A DNA stretch of 64,000 nucleotides from Sphingorhabdus pulchriflava (GTDB lineage Bacteria; Pseudomonadota; Alphaproteobacteria; Sphingomonadales; Sphingomonadaceae). Every line of letters starts with the position of its first letter. Within the stretch, counting starts at the first letter, position 1. The notes beneath the pieces are model-generated. The model saw nothing but the letters and a program-made list of their open reading frames with translations. It did not search any database and had not been told where the DNA came from. Positions 19,305 to 27,847 of the stretch are shown here, in pieces. The position numbers and the translations under genes were made by a program. The DNA lies in assembly GCF_003367235.1 (NCBI RefSeq), contig NZ_QRGP01000001.1, positions 558,001 through 622,000 on the forward strand, given 5' to 3'.

Positions 19305-20225
19305 ATGACACAGATGATCTTTTCCGACGAGCCGGCCAAGGGCTGGATACCGCCGAGTATCGCCGCCCCCTTTATCTGCATTTTCCTTCTTGTCATCAGC
19401 ATGTTGCCGGGCGATCTCGGACTCGCATATCTCGGCTTTACTGAGCCGATGGGCCCCCCGCGCGGACCCTTGGGCTTTTTCCTGATGCTGGTTTCGTTCA
19501 GCGCCTTGGGGCTTGCGATATCTGGCTGGGTTCGCTGGGTCGAAAAGAGAAGCCTCGCCAGTGTCGGACTTTGCGGCGAACAACGACTCAAAAAGTTCCT
19601 GACCGGACTGGCCGTTGGCATAGCGATGATGGGCGCAATCGTGACGGCGATAGCCCTTTCCGGCGGATACCGTGTCGCTGATCTGGCCCCCGCCTTTGCC
19701 AGCCCTGCTGCGCTTGGCTGGATCGCCCTGTTGCTCGCAGGCTTTGTCGTGCAAGCGAGCGTGGAGGAGTTCGTTTTTCGCGGCTGGCTGTTCTCAACCA
19801 TCATGCGGCGTTGGAACATAACTGCCGCCTTCATATTGTCGTCCGCCGCTTTCACCTTTGTTCACTTTTCGCCCAGAGCTACGCTGCTGGAGTTGGTCAT
19901 GACCTTCATCTTCGCGATTTTCGCCTGCGCCTGGGTGCGGTATTCGAATTCGATCTGGGGGGTGATGGGCTGGCACGTCGGCTGGAACTGGTTTGGGGGC
20001 ACCGGATTTGATGTGCCGATCACGGGATTGGACACCGGTCTACCCGCACTGGTGGTGAAATTAGTGCCTGTCGGGCCGGCCTGGCTCAATGGTGCCGGGG
20101 AGGGACCGGAAGGGAGCATTTACACGCTTGGCTTGCTGACTGCGGCGAGTCTGGGCCTGCTCTTGATTACGACGCGGCGTGGACGAAATGGAATCGACCC
20201 GCCAGATTCCGAACATCAACTATAG
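19305..20225 (+). CDS. CPBP-family intramembrane metalloprotease
   Basis: The 306-residue polytopic membrane protein carries the CPBP/Abi motifs: EEFVFRG (Glu154-Glu155-x3-Arg159), FTFVHFS near residue 190, and GWHVGWNWFG further on. Family members are CAAX-prenyl-endopeptidase-like proteases, some of which act in bacteriocin self-immunity. The substrate is unknown here. It is linked to the upstream AraC gene by a 31-base gap. Confidence 0.9.
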   Translation: MTQMIFSDEPAKGWIPPSIAAPFICIFLLVISMLPGDLGLAYLGFTEPMGPPRGPLGFFLMLVSFSALGLAISGWVRWVEKRSLASVGLCGEQRLKKFLTGLAVGIAMMGAIVTAIALSGGYRVADLAPAFASPAALGWIALLLAGFVVQASVEEFVFRGWLFSTIMRRWNITAAFILSSAAFTFVHFSPRATLLELVMTFIFAIFACAWVRYSNSIWGVMGWHVGWNWFGGTGFDVPITGLDTGLPALVVKLVPVGPAWLNGAGEGPEGSIYTLGLLTAASLGLLLITTRRGRNGIDPPDSEHQL

Positions 20226-20383
20226 CCGCGTCGCTCCGCAAGCCCAGGGTTGAGACAGTACGGCAAAATGACTGTGAGCGGCAGTTTTAGTCGCTTCCTC
20301 GCCACAACCTGACAGTCCGCGCCCCTACAAAGTCACACACGATGATCCGAAAACGCTAATTGTTTATGCTAAAGTCATGCGTT

Positions 20384-20434
20384 GTAACTTGGGTGCTGCT
20401 GGGGGAAGTCGAGAGGCTGCTCGGGGAGAATTGA
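20384..20434 (+). pseudogene. Remnant copy of the mutL 3' end (copy 3)
   Basis: Reads VTWVLLGEVERLLGEN followed by TGA, resembling the mutL end TWVKLQHLDIEKLFGRK with one codon missing. The nine bases ACTTGGGTG are identical to mutL, and GAAGTCGAGAGGCTG parallels GATGTCGAGAAGCTG of copy 2. The stop lies immediately next to the stop of the convergent MaoC gene. It is more degenerate than copy 2, so it is probably an older scar of the same kind. Confidence 0.55.
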
Positions 20435-20896
20435 CTAGTCCCCCACCACCTCCGGATGGCGCACCCGGATCAACCCGGTCGATACCATCGTCATCACCGC
20501 GACGTCGTTCTGATTGAACACTGTGGTCCGGCCAACGAAGCTGCCCATTTCGGGGCGTGATTTTGAACGGCGTTTGGAAAGTATCTCATGCTCGACGCGC
20601 AGTGTGTCGCCCGGATAGACCGGCTTCAGCCAGCGCAGTTCGTCGATGCCTGGGGAGCCCAATCCCGCCTGCTGGTTGACCTTCATATTGTCGACCATCA
20701 TCCGCATCGCCATTGAGCCGGTATGCCAGCCGCTCGCCGACAGCCGCCCGAAATAGGTTTGTGCTGCCGCTTCATCGTCGAGATGGAAGGGCTGCGGATC
20801 ATATTTGCTGGCGAATTCGATCACTTCCTCGCGTGTGACCTCATACTTTCCGTAACTGGACTTGGTGCCGATGACGATGTCTTCATAATGGAGCAT
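20435..20896 (-). CDS. MaoC-family (R)-hydratase
   Basis: The 153-residue protein has the MaoC hot-dog fold signature YDPQPFHLDDEAA followed by SGWHTGSMAMRM, which supply the catalytic Asp and His of R-specific enoyl-CoA hydratases. PVYPGDTLRVEHEILSKR is typical of the family's second half. It lies just downstream of a GNAT gene on the same strand. Substrate not known. Confidence 0.9.
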   Translation of the reverse strand: MLHYEDIVIGTKSSYGKYEVTREEVIEFASKYDPQPFHLDDEAAAQTYFGRLSASGWHTGSMAMRMMVDNMKVNQQAGLGSPGIDELRWLKPVYPGDTLRVEHEILSKRRSKSRPEMGSFVGRTTVFNQNDVAVMTMVSTGLIRVRHPEVVGD

Positions 20897-20909
20897 TGAA
20901 AAAGGGATC

Positions 20910-21497
20910 CTATTCGATAATCGGAATTTGCGGGGCCGCTTCGCGCGGCAGATGGCCGGTCAGGCGCGGGTCGGGGAAGGTTTCGAGCTGGCGCTGATAA
21001 GGGATGAAGCCGCTTTTCATATAGAATGACAGGGCGCCCGGTCCATCTAGCGTGCAGGTGTGGACCCACAGCCGCTCCACGCCCTTGCGCGACCATGCGG
21101 CTTGAAGTGCCATTGCCATCAGCCAGCGGCCATGGCCTTTGCCGTTGAGCGGGGGAATCAGACCGAAAAAGGCGAGTTCGCACTGCCCGGCCTCGCGAAA
21201 GTCGAGTTCCAATATGCCAACTTCGATTCCGCGCCGGTCGGTCACCGCCCAGATCATGACATCGGGATTGTGGATGATAGCTGCGAGCTCTTCATCCGCC
21301 ATAACCAGGCGTGAGAACCAAAGCCATGGCTCCCCCACGCGACGGTAGAGCAGGCGGTATTTTTCGAGGGCAGGGGCTTCCCACCGTTCGAGCCGCAATT
21401 CGCCCGCCGGCATGGGGCGCAAGGGTGGGCGCGCCGTTATCTCGAGCGAAGTCACGATGGCGGCTATATGGCCGTCGGGAATCGGGGAGTAGGCCAA
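20910..21497 (-). CDS. GNAT-family N-acetyltransferase
   Basis: The 195-residue protein has the acetyl-CoA loop region PPLNGKGHGRWLMAMALQAAW (variant of Q/R-x2-G-x-G/A), VGILELDFREAGQCELAFFG and LDGPGALSFYMKSGFIPYQR, typical of GNAT enzymes. The acceptor is unknown. It starts five bases after the hemF stop and is followed by the MaoC gene, so the cluster trmL-hemF-GNAT-MaoC probably shares a transcript. Confidence 0.88.
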   Translation of the reverse strand: MAYSPIPDGHIAAIVTSLEITARPPLRPMPAGELRLERWEAPALEKYRLLYRRVGEPWLWFSRLVMADEELAAIIHNPDVMIWAVTDRRGIEVGILELDFREAGQCELAFFGLIPPLNGKGHGRWLMAMALQAAWSRKGVERLWVHTCTLDGPGALSFYMKSGFIPYQRQLETFPDPRLTGHLPREAAPQIPIIE

Positions 21498-21501
21498 GCC
21501 G

Positions 21502-22359
21502 CTATTCCCAAACCACTTCGGGCGGCAGGCTCATCAATATTGCGTCGACGTTACCGCCTGTCTTGAGGCCGAAGGTAGTGCCGCGGTCATAGACAAGGTT
21601 GAACTCTGCATAGCGACCGCGCCAGATACGCTGCGCCTGCTTTTCAGCCTCGCTAAATTCCTGCCCCATCCGCTTGCGGACGATCTTCGGGAAAATGTCG
21701 AGAAAGGCTTCTCCCACATCGCGGGTGAAGGCGAAGTTGCGTTCGAACAGCGTGTCATTCTCACATTCGAGATGGTCGTAGAATATCCCGCCGACGCCGC
21801 GATGCACCTGACGATGCGGGATCCAGAAATAATCGTCGGCCCATTGCTTGTATCGTTCATAAACGTCCGGTCCATAGGGCGCGCAAGCGGCGCGCAGGCG
21901 GGCGTGAAATTCTTCTGTATCCTCGTCATAGGCAATGGGCGGGTTAAGGTCTGCCCCGCCGCCGAACCAGCGTTTGGTGGTTGCAAGAAAGCGGGTGTTC
22001 ATATGCACGGCGGGCACATGCGGGTTGGCCATATGCGCAACCAAGCTAATTCCGGTGGCAAAGAAACTGGGGTCTTCGGCCGCACCGTGGATGGTCTGGG
22101 CGAAATCGGGGTTAAAGGCACCGCCGACTGTCGAGACATTGACACCGACTTTCTCGAATACCTTGCCCTTCATAACCCCGCGCACCCCTCCGCCGCCGGG
22201 CGAGCCGTCATGATCGGTGCGGTCCCAGGGCAGATACTCAAAGCTGGCATCGGACCCGGCCTCACGCTCGATGGCCTCAAATTCCGCGCAAATGCGGTTT
22301 CGCAGCGATTCGAACCATTCGCGGGCGGTGGCTTGCTGGACGTCGAGGGTCAACGTCAT
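21502..22359 (-). CDS. hemF: Oxygen-dependent coproporphyrinogen III oxidase
   Basis: The 285-residue protein has the HemF signatures GGGVRGVMKGKVFEKVGVN, HMNTRFLATTKRWFGGGADL and GTTFGLKTGGNVDAILMSLP. It converts coproporphyrinogen III to protoporphyrinogen IX using O2 in haem synthesis. Its ATG overlaps the trmL stop by four bases. It lies close to the divergent cytochrome bc1 operon. Confidence 0.96.
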   Translation of the reverse strand: MTLTLDVQQATAREWFESLRNRICAEFEAIEREAGSDASFEYLPWDRTDHDGSPGGGGVRGVMKGKVFEKVGVNVSTVGGAFNPDFAQTIHGAAEDPSFFATGISLVAHMANPHVPAVHMNTRFLATTKRWFGGGADLNPPIAYDEDTEEFHARLRAACAPYGPDVYERYKQWADDYFWIPHRQVHRGVGGIFYDHLECENDTLFERNFAFTRDVGEAFLDIFPKIVRKRMGQEFSEAEKQAQRIWRGRYAEFNLVYDRGTTFGLKTGGNVDAILMSLPPEVVWE

Positions 22360-22826
22360 GGCGTCTTCTCCATTGGCAATTGCCCTGTTTGGCGCAAGGC
22401 TTCCGAAAGCGCGATGCCAGCCGACACGGCAACATTCAAGGAGCGAAATCCGGCTTGCATCGGAATCCGGATGCGCAAGTCGCTGGCTGCATGGACATTG
22501 TCGGGAACACCTGTGCTCTCAGAACCAAAGAGCAGGATGTCGCTCGCCATGAATTCGGTTTCGTACAGCGACTTTGAGCCCCTGCTGCTCATCAGCGCAA
22601 TCCGACGACCTTCTTCTTTGGCGGATTGGGCGAACGCGTCCCAATCACCGAAACGCTGCACATCTACGGCCTCCGCATAATCCATACCGGCCCGTTTCAG
22701 TGCCTTGTCCGAAAATGGAAAGCCGCATGGTTCAATGATGGCGCAGGGCACACCAAGGCACGCACTCAGGCGCAAAATCGTGCCGACATTTCCGGCGATG
22801 TCGGGCTGGTATAGGGCAATTTTCAA
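22356..22826 (-). CDS. trmL: tRNA (cytidine(34)-2'-O)-methyltransferase TrmL
   Basis: The 156-residue SPOUT methyltransferase starts with KIALYQPDIAGNVGTILRLS and contains LLFGSESTGVPD and IPMQAGFRSLNVAVSAGIAL, the knot/SAM motifs of TrmL. It modifies the wobble base of tRNA-Leu isoacceptors. The TTG at 22826 places the N-terminus exactly at the family start and has GGAA eight bases upstream; an in-frame ATG at 22871 would add 15 non-conserved residues and remains possible. Confidence 0.92.
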   Translation of the reverse strand: MKIALYQPDIAGNVGTILRLSACLGVPCAIIEPCGFPFSDKALKRAGMDYAEAVDVQRFGDWDAFAQSAKEEGRRIALMSSRGSKSLYETEFMASDILLFGSESTGVPDNVHAASDLRIRIPMQAGFRSLNVAVSAGIALSEALRQTGQLPMEKTP

Positions 22827-23027
22827 ATCTGGTTCCGTTTTTTGCAACTTATACACAGGCGAATGACACATATTAGCCAATTTCCCGGTTGGCAAATCAG
22901 GCGCAACGCGTCTATGAGGCCGCGGAATCACAGTTGGCCTGCAAACCAGACTGTGCAAGAATGACAAGAATATAGGGGTTAACCGCGCGGCACTTCGTCG
23001 CATCTCAGCGGAGTTTGAGGGCAAAAC

Positions 23028-23597
23028 ATGGCTACGGTCGAACAGGCGGAAAGCATGACAGAAACAGTTGCCGAAGATGGCGTTCGCCGTCGGGATTTCA
23101 TTCACATTGCTGCAGTCAGCTGGGCAGGCGTTGGTGCCGCCGCAGTTGCCTTGCCGCTTTTGAACCAGATGGGGGCCAGCGCCGATGTCCGTGCGCTTGC
23201 CTCGATCGAGGTTGATGTGGCCGCGATCGAGCCCGGTCAGGCGATCAAGACCAGCTGGCGTAAGCAGCCGGTTTTCATCCGCAACCTGACCCCGGCCGAA
23301 GTGGCTGATGCGAACAAGGTTGCCGTCGGCACGCTGCGTGATCCGCAGACGCTGGCCGACCGCACCAAGCCGGGCAAGGAAAACTGGCTGATCACCATGG
23401 GCGTCTGCACCCACCTCGGCTGTGTGCCGCTGGGTGCTGCTGCCGGTGAAGTGAAGGGCGAGTTTGGCGGTTATTTCTGCCCTTGCCATGGTTCGCACTA
23501 TGATACTGCGGGTCGCATCCGCAAGGGTCCGGCACCGCTGAACCTGCAGGTTCCCGAATTCGCATTCATTTCCGACACAGTCGTGAAAATCGGTTGA
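23028..23597 (+). CDS. petA: Ubiquinol-cytochrome c reductase iron-sulfur (Rieske) subunit
   Basis: The 189-residue protein has a twin-arginine-type N-terminus ([15 protein letters not shown] near residues 22-36) that also serves as membrane anchor. The Rieske cluster motifs CTHLGC and CPCHGSHYD hold the 2Fe-2S centre. It belongs to complex III of the respiratory chain and is followed by petB and petC with 13- and 18-base gaps. Confidence 0.97.
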   Translation: MATVEQAESMTETVAEDGVRRRDFIHIAAVSWAGVGAAAVALPLLNQMGASADVRALASIEVDVAAIEPGQAIKTSWRKQPVFIRNLTPAEVADANKVAVGTLRDPQTLADRTKPGKENWLITMGVCTHLGCVPLGAAAGEVKGEFGGYFCPCHGSHYDTAGRIRKGPAPLNLQVPEFAFISDTVVKIG

Positions 23598-23610
23598 GGA
23601 GCGCAACGAA

Positions 23611-24906
23611 ATGAGTTTCCCCTGGGCCAACGAATATAAGCCTCAGCATCCGGTGATGCAGTGGGTCGATGAGCGCCTGCCGCTCCCCCGCTTCGTCTAT
23701 AACGCCATTGGCGGCGGCTATCCGGTTCCGCGCAACCTGAACTATTTCTGGAACTTCGGTGTGCTTTCGGGCGTCGCGCTGATGATCCAGATCATCACCG
23801 GCATCATCCTCGCCATGCATTATTATGCAAGCATCGATGGCGCATTTAACAGCGTCGAACATATCATGCGCGACGTGAATGGCGGCTGGTTCATCCGCTA
23901 CGCGCATATGAACGGCGCGAGCTTCTTCTTCATCGTAGTGTATATCCACATTTTCCGTGGCCTCTTCTACGGTTCCTATAAGGCACCACGCGAAATGGTG
24001 TGGTTGCTTGGTGTGGTCATCTTCCTGTTAATGATGGCAACGGGCTTCATGGGCTATGTGCTTCCTTGGGGGCAGATGAGCTATTGGGGTGCGCAGGTTA
24101 TCACCGGTTTCTTCTCGGCCATTCCTGTCGTGGGTGAGCCGCTGCGCCAGTGGCTGCTTGGCGGGTATGCGCCCGATCAGGCGACGCTGAACCGCTTCTT
24201 CTCGCTGCACTATCTCTTGCCCTTCGTCATTCTGGGCACGATCATCCTGCACGTCTGGGCGCTGCATATTCCGGGTTCGTCCAACCCGACTGGCGTTTCG
24301 GTGAAGGCGGAAAGTGACACCGTTCCTTTCCATCCTTATTATACTGCGAAAGACGGGTTCGGGCTCGGACTGTTCCTGCTCGCCTTTGTCGCTGTGACAT
24401 TCTTTTCGCCGAATATGCTGGGTCACCCGGACAACTATATACCGGCCAATCCGCTTTCGACGCCGGCGCACATCGTGCCTGAATGGTATTATCTGCCATT
24501 TTATGCGATCCTAAAGGCATTCACGGTCGACTTCGGCATTCCTTTCACCGGCATCGTTATCATTCCGGCGAAGCTGATGGGTGTGCTTGCGATGTTTGGT
24601 TCGATCCTGCTGCTGTTCTTCCTGCCCTGGCTCGACACTTCGCCTGTGCGCTCGGGCCATTATCGCCCACTGTTCCGGAAGTTCTTCTTGTTCGGCTTGA
24701 TCCCAAGCGTCTTGGCACTGGGCTATTGCGGCATGATGCCGGCAGAGCAGCCTTATGTGATGATCAGTCAGATTGCTGCGGCATATTATTTCGCGCACTT
24801 CCTGATCATCCTGCCGATCGTGTCGCGGATTGAAAAAACCTTGCCGTTGCCCAACTCGATCACCGAAGCGGTCACCGGCAAGCCGCTCGAAACTGCTGCT
24901 GCCTAA
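23611..24906 (+). CDS. petB: Cytochrome b of the bc1 complex
   Basis: The 431-residue polytopic protein carries cytochrome b signatures: [22 protein letters not shown] (Qo site helix), four haem-ligand His residues in helices B and D (including [10 protein letters not shown]), and the [15 protein letters not shown] motif (PEWY). It oxidises ubiquinol as the core membrane subunit of complex III. Second gene of the pet operon. Confidence 0.97.
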   Translation: MSFPWANEYKPQHPVMQWVDERLPLPRFVYNAIGGGYPVPRNLNYFWNFGVLSGVALMIQIITGIILAMHYYASIDGAFNSVEHIMRDVNGGWFIRYAHMNGASFFFIVVYIHIFRGLFYGSYKAPREMVWLLGVVIFLLMMATGFMGYVLPWGQMSYWGAQVITGFFSAIPVVGEPLRQWLLGGYAPDQATLNRFFSLHYLLPFVILGTIILHVWALHIPGSSNPTGVSVKAESDTVPFHPYYTAKDGFGLGLFLLAFVAVTFFSPNMLGHPDNYIPANPLSTPAHIVPEWYYLPFYAILKAFTVDFGIPFTGIVIIPAKLMGVLAMFGSILLLFFLPWLDTSPVRSGHYRPLFRKFFLFGLIPSVLALGYCGMMPAEQPYVMISQIAAAYYFAHFLIILPIVSRIEKTLPLPNSITEAVTGKPLETAAA

Positions 24907-24924
24907 CAGGGAAAGAATAGCATC

Positions 24925-25779
24925 ATGGTCCGTCTTATCGCTGGTCTGGTCGGCTTGTTCTTCAGCGGAATGCTGCTGATCTCGCTCGTTACGGGTGCAT
25001 ATACTGCAGTTACCGAACCTGTTCCGCCCACCGTGGAATCGCAATTCCACAAACATCCCAAAAAGGTGTCCTTCGCCCATGACGGTCCGTTTGGGGCCTA
25101 TGACAAGGCGCAGTTGCAGCGCGGCCTGAAGGTCTATGCCGAAGTGTGCGCCGCTTGCCACAGCCTCAAACTTGTCGCTTTCCGTAATTTTGAGGAAATT
25201 GGCTATAGCGAGGATGAAGTGAAGGCGATTGCCAAGGGCTGGAAGACCGAGGTTCCGACCATTAATCCTGAAACCGGCGAGCCGGCCACGCGTCCGGGTC
25301 TGCCTGCGGACAAGATTCCTTCGCCTTTCGCGAATGAAACCGCTGCGCGCGCTGCGAACAATAATGCACTTCCGCCAGATCTTTCGCTGATGACCAAGGC
25401 GCGCCACAACGGCACGGCTTATGTCTATTCGTTGCTGATGGGCTATGCCGATGCAAACACATATAAAAATGAAGACGGCAAGTCAGTTCCCAAGGAAGTA
25501 CGTCCAGGCACCGGGCTGCACTTCAACCCCTATTTCGCCAACCTCAACCTTGCGATGGCTGCGCCGATCACCGGTGACGATCAGGTCACCTATGACGACG
25601 GTACAAAGGCGACCAAGGATCAGATGGCCAAGGACGTTGCGGCTTTCCTGACCTGGACTGCCGAACCGAAGATGGAAGCGCGCAAGACCGCTGGTTGGGC
25701 TGCGTTGATCTTCCTGATCATCTTCACCGGCCTCTGCTATCTGTCGTACCGCACCATCTGGGCCGACAAAAAGCATTGA
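24925..25779 (+). CDS. petC: Cytochrome c1 of the bc1 complex
   Basis: The 284-residue protein has an N-terminal hydrophobic signal/anchor, the haem-attachment motif CAACHSLK near residue 75, and a C-terminal membrane segment (AALIFLIIFTGLCYLSY). It transfers electrons from the Rieske protein to soluble cytochrome c. It ends the pet operon and is followed immediately by a strong terminator. Confidence 0.97.
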   Translation: MVRLIAGLVGLFFSGMLLISLVTGAYTAVTEPVPPTVESQFHKHPKKVSFAHDGPFGAYDKAQLQRGLKVYAEVCAACHSLKLVAFRNFEEIGYSEDEVKAIAKGWKTEVPTINPETGEPATRPGLPADKIPSPFANETAARAANNNALPPDLSLMTKARHNGTAYVYSLLMGYADANTYKNEDGKSVPKEVRPGTGLHFNPYFANLNLAMAAPITGDDQVTYDDGTKATKDQMAKDVAAFLTWTAEPKMEARKTAGWAALIFLIIFTGLCYLSYRTIWADKKH

Positions 25780-25792
25780 GTTGAAATTAGCC

Positions 25793-25833
25793 AAACACCC
25801 CGCAGCGCGCGATCGCTGCGGGGTGTTTCATTT
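25793..25833 (+). terminator. Rho-independent terminator of the petABC operon
   Basis: A perfect 15-bp stem, AAACACCCCGCAGCG pairing with CGCTGCGGGGTGTTT across the loop CGCGAT, followed by CATTTTT. It lies 13 bases after the petC stop. Confidence 0.93.
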
Positions 25834-25888
25834 TTGGCAAATCTATTGACCGGCGCGTATCGCAATGGCATTAGCGCCGCCTGAGTGG

Positions 25889-25962
25889 GCGGGTATAGCA
25901 TAGTGGTAATGCTCTAGCCTTCCAAGCTAGCTAGAGGGGTTCGATTCCCCTTACCCGCTCCA
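25889..25962 (+). tRNA. tRNA-Gly (TCC), prophage attachment gene
   Basis: A 74-nt cloverleaf. The acceptor GCGGGTA pairs with TACCCGC, the anticodon stem-loop CTAGC-CTTCCAA-GCTAG gives TCC, the T-arm is GGGGTTCGATTCCCC, and the CCA end is encoded. The 3' half overlaps, in antisense, the last codons of the prophage serine recombinase (stop at 25931). The prophage therefore begins at the 3' end of this gene, which remains intact. Confidence 0.98.
25930..25962. other. Probable left attachment site (attL) of the prophage
   Basis: The boundary between cellular genes and prophage genes falls at the tRNA-Gly 3' half: the recombinase reading frame extends into it from the right and stops at 25931. 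Integration into a tRNA 3' end that is restored by the phage copy would give this arrangement. The exact crossover cannot be set because the right end (attR) is outside the window. Confidence 0.5.
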
Positions 25963-27550
25963 CCGCTATAGTGCATTCGTCCTGAATGGGCTTGCCGGTG
26001 GCGAAGCCTAAGATTTCTGCGAGTTTCCCAACAATTTCGATCTGTGCCTCGCCTTTTGGTTCTGCCGGCGGGGAAATGGTGATGCGGTCGATCATCGCTC
26101 GGAGATGGGGAACTATCTCTGTGAGACCTTCCTGTGTCGCCATGGCGGATCGCAGGTTTGCCCAGCGTTTCCTGTAGTCCTCTGCCAGATTCGGGTGCAG
26201 CGTCACCACGCGAGGATCCTCGATTGCGCTGAGCGTCTGGCGCAGCTCGAGCTGGCGGGCCTTGGCGGCAGTCAGGCGATCGCGCACCTCGGCCAGATCC
26301 AGTTCCGGATCCATGATTGCCTCGACCAGGCGGGCGATCTGCGTCTCCACCTTTTTGAGTTCGCTTTCCATTCCACTGCGCTGTCGGGTAGCTGCTTTGA
26401 GCAGTGTCGCGCGCTCGCGATGAAATTCAGCAACGAAGGCCGAAACCAGTTCGGGTTGCAGCAGCTGTTCCTCGAGCCCGCCGAGCACCCGCGCCTCTAG
26501 CCTGTCTATCCGCACCCGGGCGCTGTTGTCGCAGGTGCTGCCATCCTTGCGGCTGCCACAGCCGGTATAGTTGCGGTTAAGCACGATCCATGCCCCGCCG
26601 CATGTTCCGCAAACGGTGAGGCCGGACAGCGGGCGTTTTGGTCGCCGCGCGTCCTGCGGCGTGTGCGTCGCATAGCGTTGGCGCTTTGCCTGCACGGCCG
26701 CCCACAGATCATCACTGATGATGCGCAGTTCGGGCACGTCGTGGCGCTGCCACAGGCTTTCTGGGTTGGGTTTGATCAGCGTCTTTCGGGTGACTGGATC
26801 GCGCAGTTTCGACGTGCGGTTGAAAACGAGGACGCCGCGGTAGAGTTCGTTCTGCAGCATGCCGTTCTGACGTTGGCGATCGCCTGCGATGGTGCTGGAT
26901 CGCCAGTGCCCGCCGCTGGGGCCGGTGATGCCCTGGTTGTTGAGTCTGTGGGCGATCGCGCGGGGGGAAATGCCGGCGGCGTACTCGCTAAAAATCCGGC
27001 GAACGATGACTGCTTGATCGGGGTCGATTGTGCGCAGCCCGCGCAGCAGCTTTCCATCGGGGGTAAGGCGGTTGGCGATAGCATAGCCATAGGCCTTGCC
27101 CGCCGGGGCACGGCCATCGGACACGGTGCCGTGCTGCCCGCGCTTTACCTTTGCGCCCAGTTCCTTCCTGAAACGGCTGTCGAACAGGCCCTTGATCGTG
27201 CCCTTAATATCGTCAACCTCGCCATCGTTGGCGGTGTAGAGGCGGGCGCCGAAAAAGGCGATGCGTTCGCGGATGGTGAAGGCGTCGCCTTCATGGCGTG
27301 CCAGGCGATCGGTGCTTTCGGCAAAGACCTGGTCGATATCGCGGCGCGACAGGCGATCGAGCAGCGCGGCAAGGCCCGGGCGCTGCCCTTCATCGATACC
27401 GGCAGCGCCGCTGATCGCGTGATCGGTGTAGATATCGACAATCTGCCAGCCTTCGCGTTCGCAGCGCGCGGTGAGCAGCGCGACCTGATCAGCGATGGAT
27501 TTGCTGTTTTGCAGGTGGCTGCTGAAGCGGGCGTAAAGCAGGGTGCGCAT
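25931..27550 (-). CDS. Serine-type site-specific recombinase (phage integrase)
   Basis: The 539-residue protein starts with a resolvase catalytic domain (LYARFSS, catalytic Ser at 10 or 11). It continues with a recombinase domain (RGQHGTVSDGRAPAGKAYGY and PRAIAHRLNNQGI), a zinc ribbon (TVCGTCGGAW with a second Cys pair around DGSTC) and a coiled coil rich in Glu/Lys/Leu (residues about 370-440). This is a large serine recombinase. The last ten or so residues (VERVRGIEPL) are encoded by the antisense of tRNA-Gly, so the C-terminus depends on the integration site. It is the first gene at the left prophage end and points outward. Confidence 0.93.
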   Translation of the reverse strand: MRTLLYARFSSHLQNSKSIADQVALLTARCEREGWQIVDIYTDHAISGAAGIDEGQRPGLAALLDRLSRRDIDQVFAESTDRLARHEGDAFTIRERIAFFGARLYTANDGEVDDIKGTIKGLFDSRFRKELGAKVKRGQHGTVSDGRAPAGKAYGYAIANRLTPDGKLLRGLRTIDPDQAVIVRRIFSEYAAGISPRAIAHRLNNQGITGPSGGHWRSSTIAGDRQRQNGMLQNELYRGVLVFNRTSKLRDPVTRKTLIKPNPESLWQRHDVPELRIISDDLWAAVQAKRQRYATHTPQDARRPKRPLSGLTVCGTCGGAWIVLNRNYTGCGSRKDGSTCDNSARVRIDRLEARVLGGLEEQLLQPELVSAFVAEFHRERATLLKAATRQRSGMESELKKVETQIARLVEAIMDPELDLAEVRDRLTAAKARQLELRQTLSAIEDPRVVTLHPNLAEDYRKRWANLRSAMATQEGLTEIVPHLRAMIDRITISPPAEPKGEAQIEIVGKLAEILGFATGKPIQDECTIAVERVRGIEPL

Positions 27551-27668
27551 GGGGCTGGCCTTCTATGGAGCCGGATTTGTCAGCCCGAACCGACTCGGCT
27601 GCAGCGGCGCGGGCCATGGCCTTTACCAATGCAAGCAGCGCAGGGTCAATTCGGGCGGGTGTGTTCAT
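27489..27668 (-). CDS. Small protein overlapping the recombinase start
   Basis: A 59-residue frame starts MNTPARIDPALLALVKAMAR and is predicted to form one amphipathic helix, then a basic, Pro/His-rich tail. It ends 62 bases inside the recombinase gene. Short helical ORFs directly in front of a serine recombinase are common in alphaproteobacterial prophages and may couple its translation or act as accessory factors. Function unknown; the call rests on position and codon use. Confidence 0.5.
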   Translation of the reverse strand: MNTPARIDPALLALVKAMARAAAAESVRADKSGSIEGQPHAHPALRPLQQPPAKQQIHR

Positions 27669-27847
27669 GTGCTGGGCAGCTGCCATTCGTGGTCTGGAAG
27701 CTCATCTTCGGATTCGCAGTAGCCGTCGCATTCATTTTCGCCGCAGTTGTCGCACAAGCGCAGGCATCCATCGTGGCCGCAGCTTTCACAGCCGCATCCT
27801 CCAAACTGGTCGCTACCGCAGCAGAGAAAGCCGCAAGCGTTACACAT
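27665..27847 (-). CDS. Cysteine-rich small protein
   Basis: The 60-residue protein has 13 cysteines in its first 44 residues, in closely spaced pairs (for example MCNACGFLCCGS and CESCGHDGC), then an acidic tail. The pattern suggests one or more bound zinc ions or Fe-S clusters. The ATG at 27847 overlaps the end of the DUF5131 gene, and its stop overlaps the next small gene, so it is translationally coupled in this phage operon. Function unknown. Confidence 0.75.
   Translation of the reverse strand: MCNACGFLCCGSDQFGGCGCESCGHDGCLRLCDNCGENECDGYCESEDELPDHEWQLPST

Noticed and set aside
19305-20225. CPBP protease and AraC pair as an anti-phage defence system
   Set aside because: CPBP proteases are occasionally called Abi, but nothing here beyond the family name supports defence.
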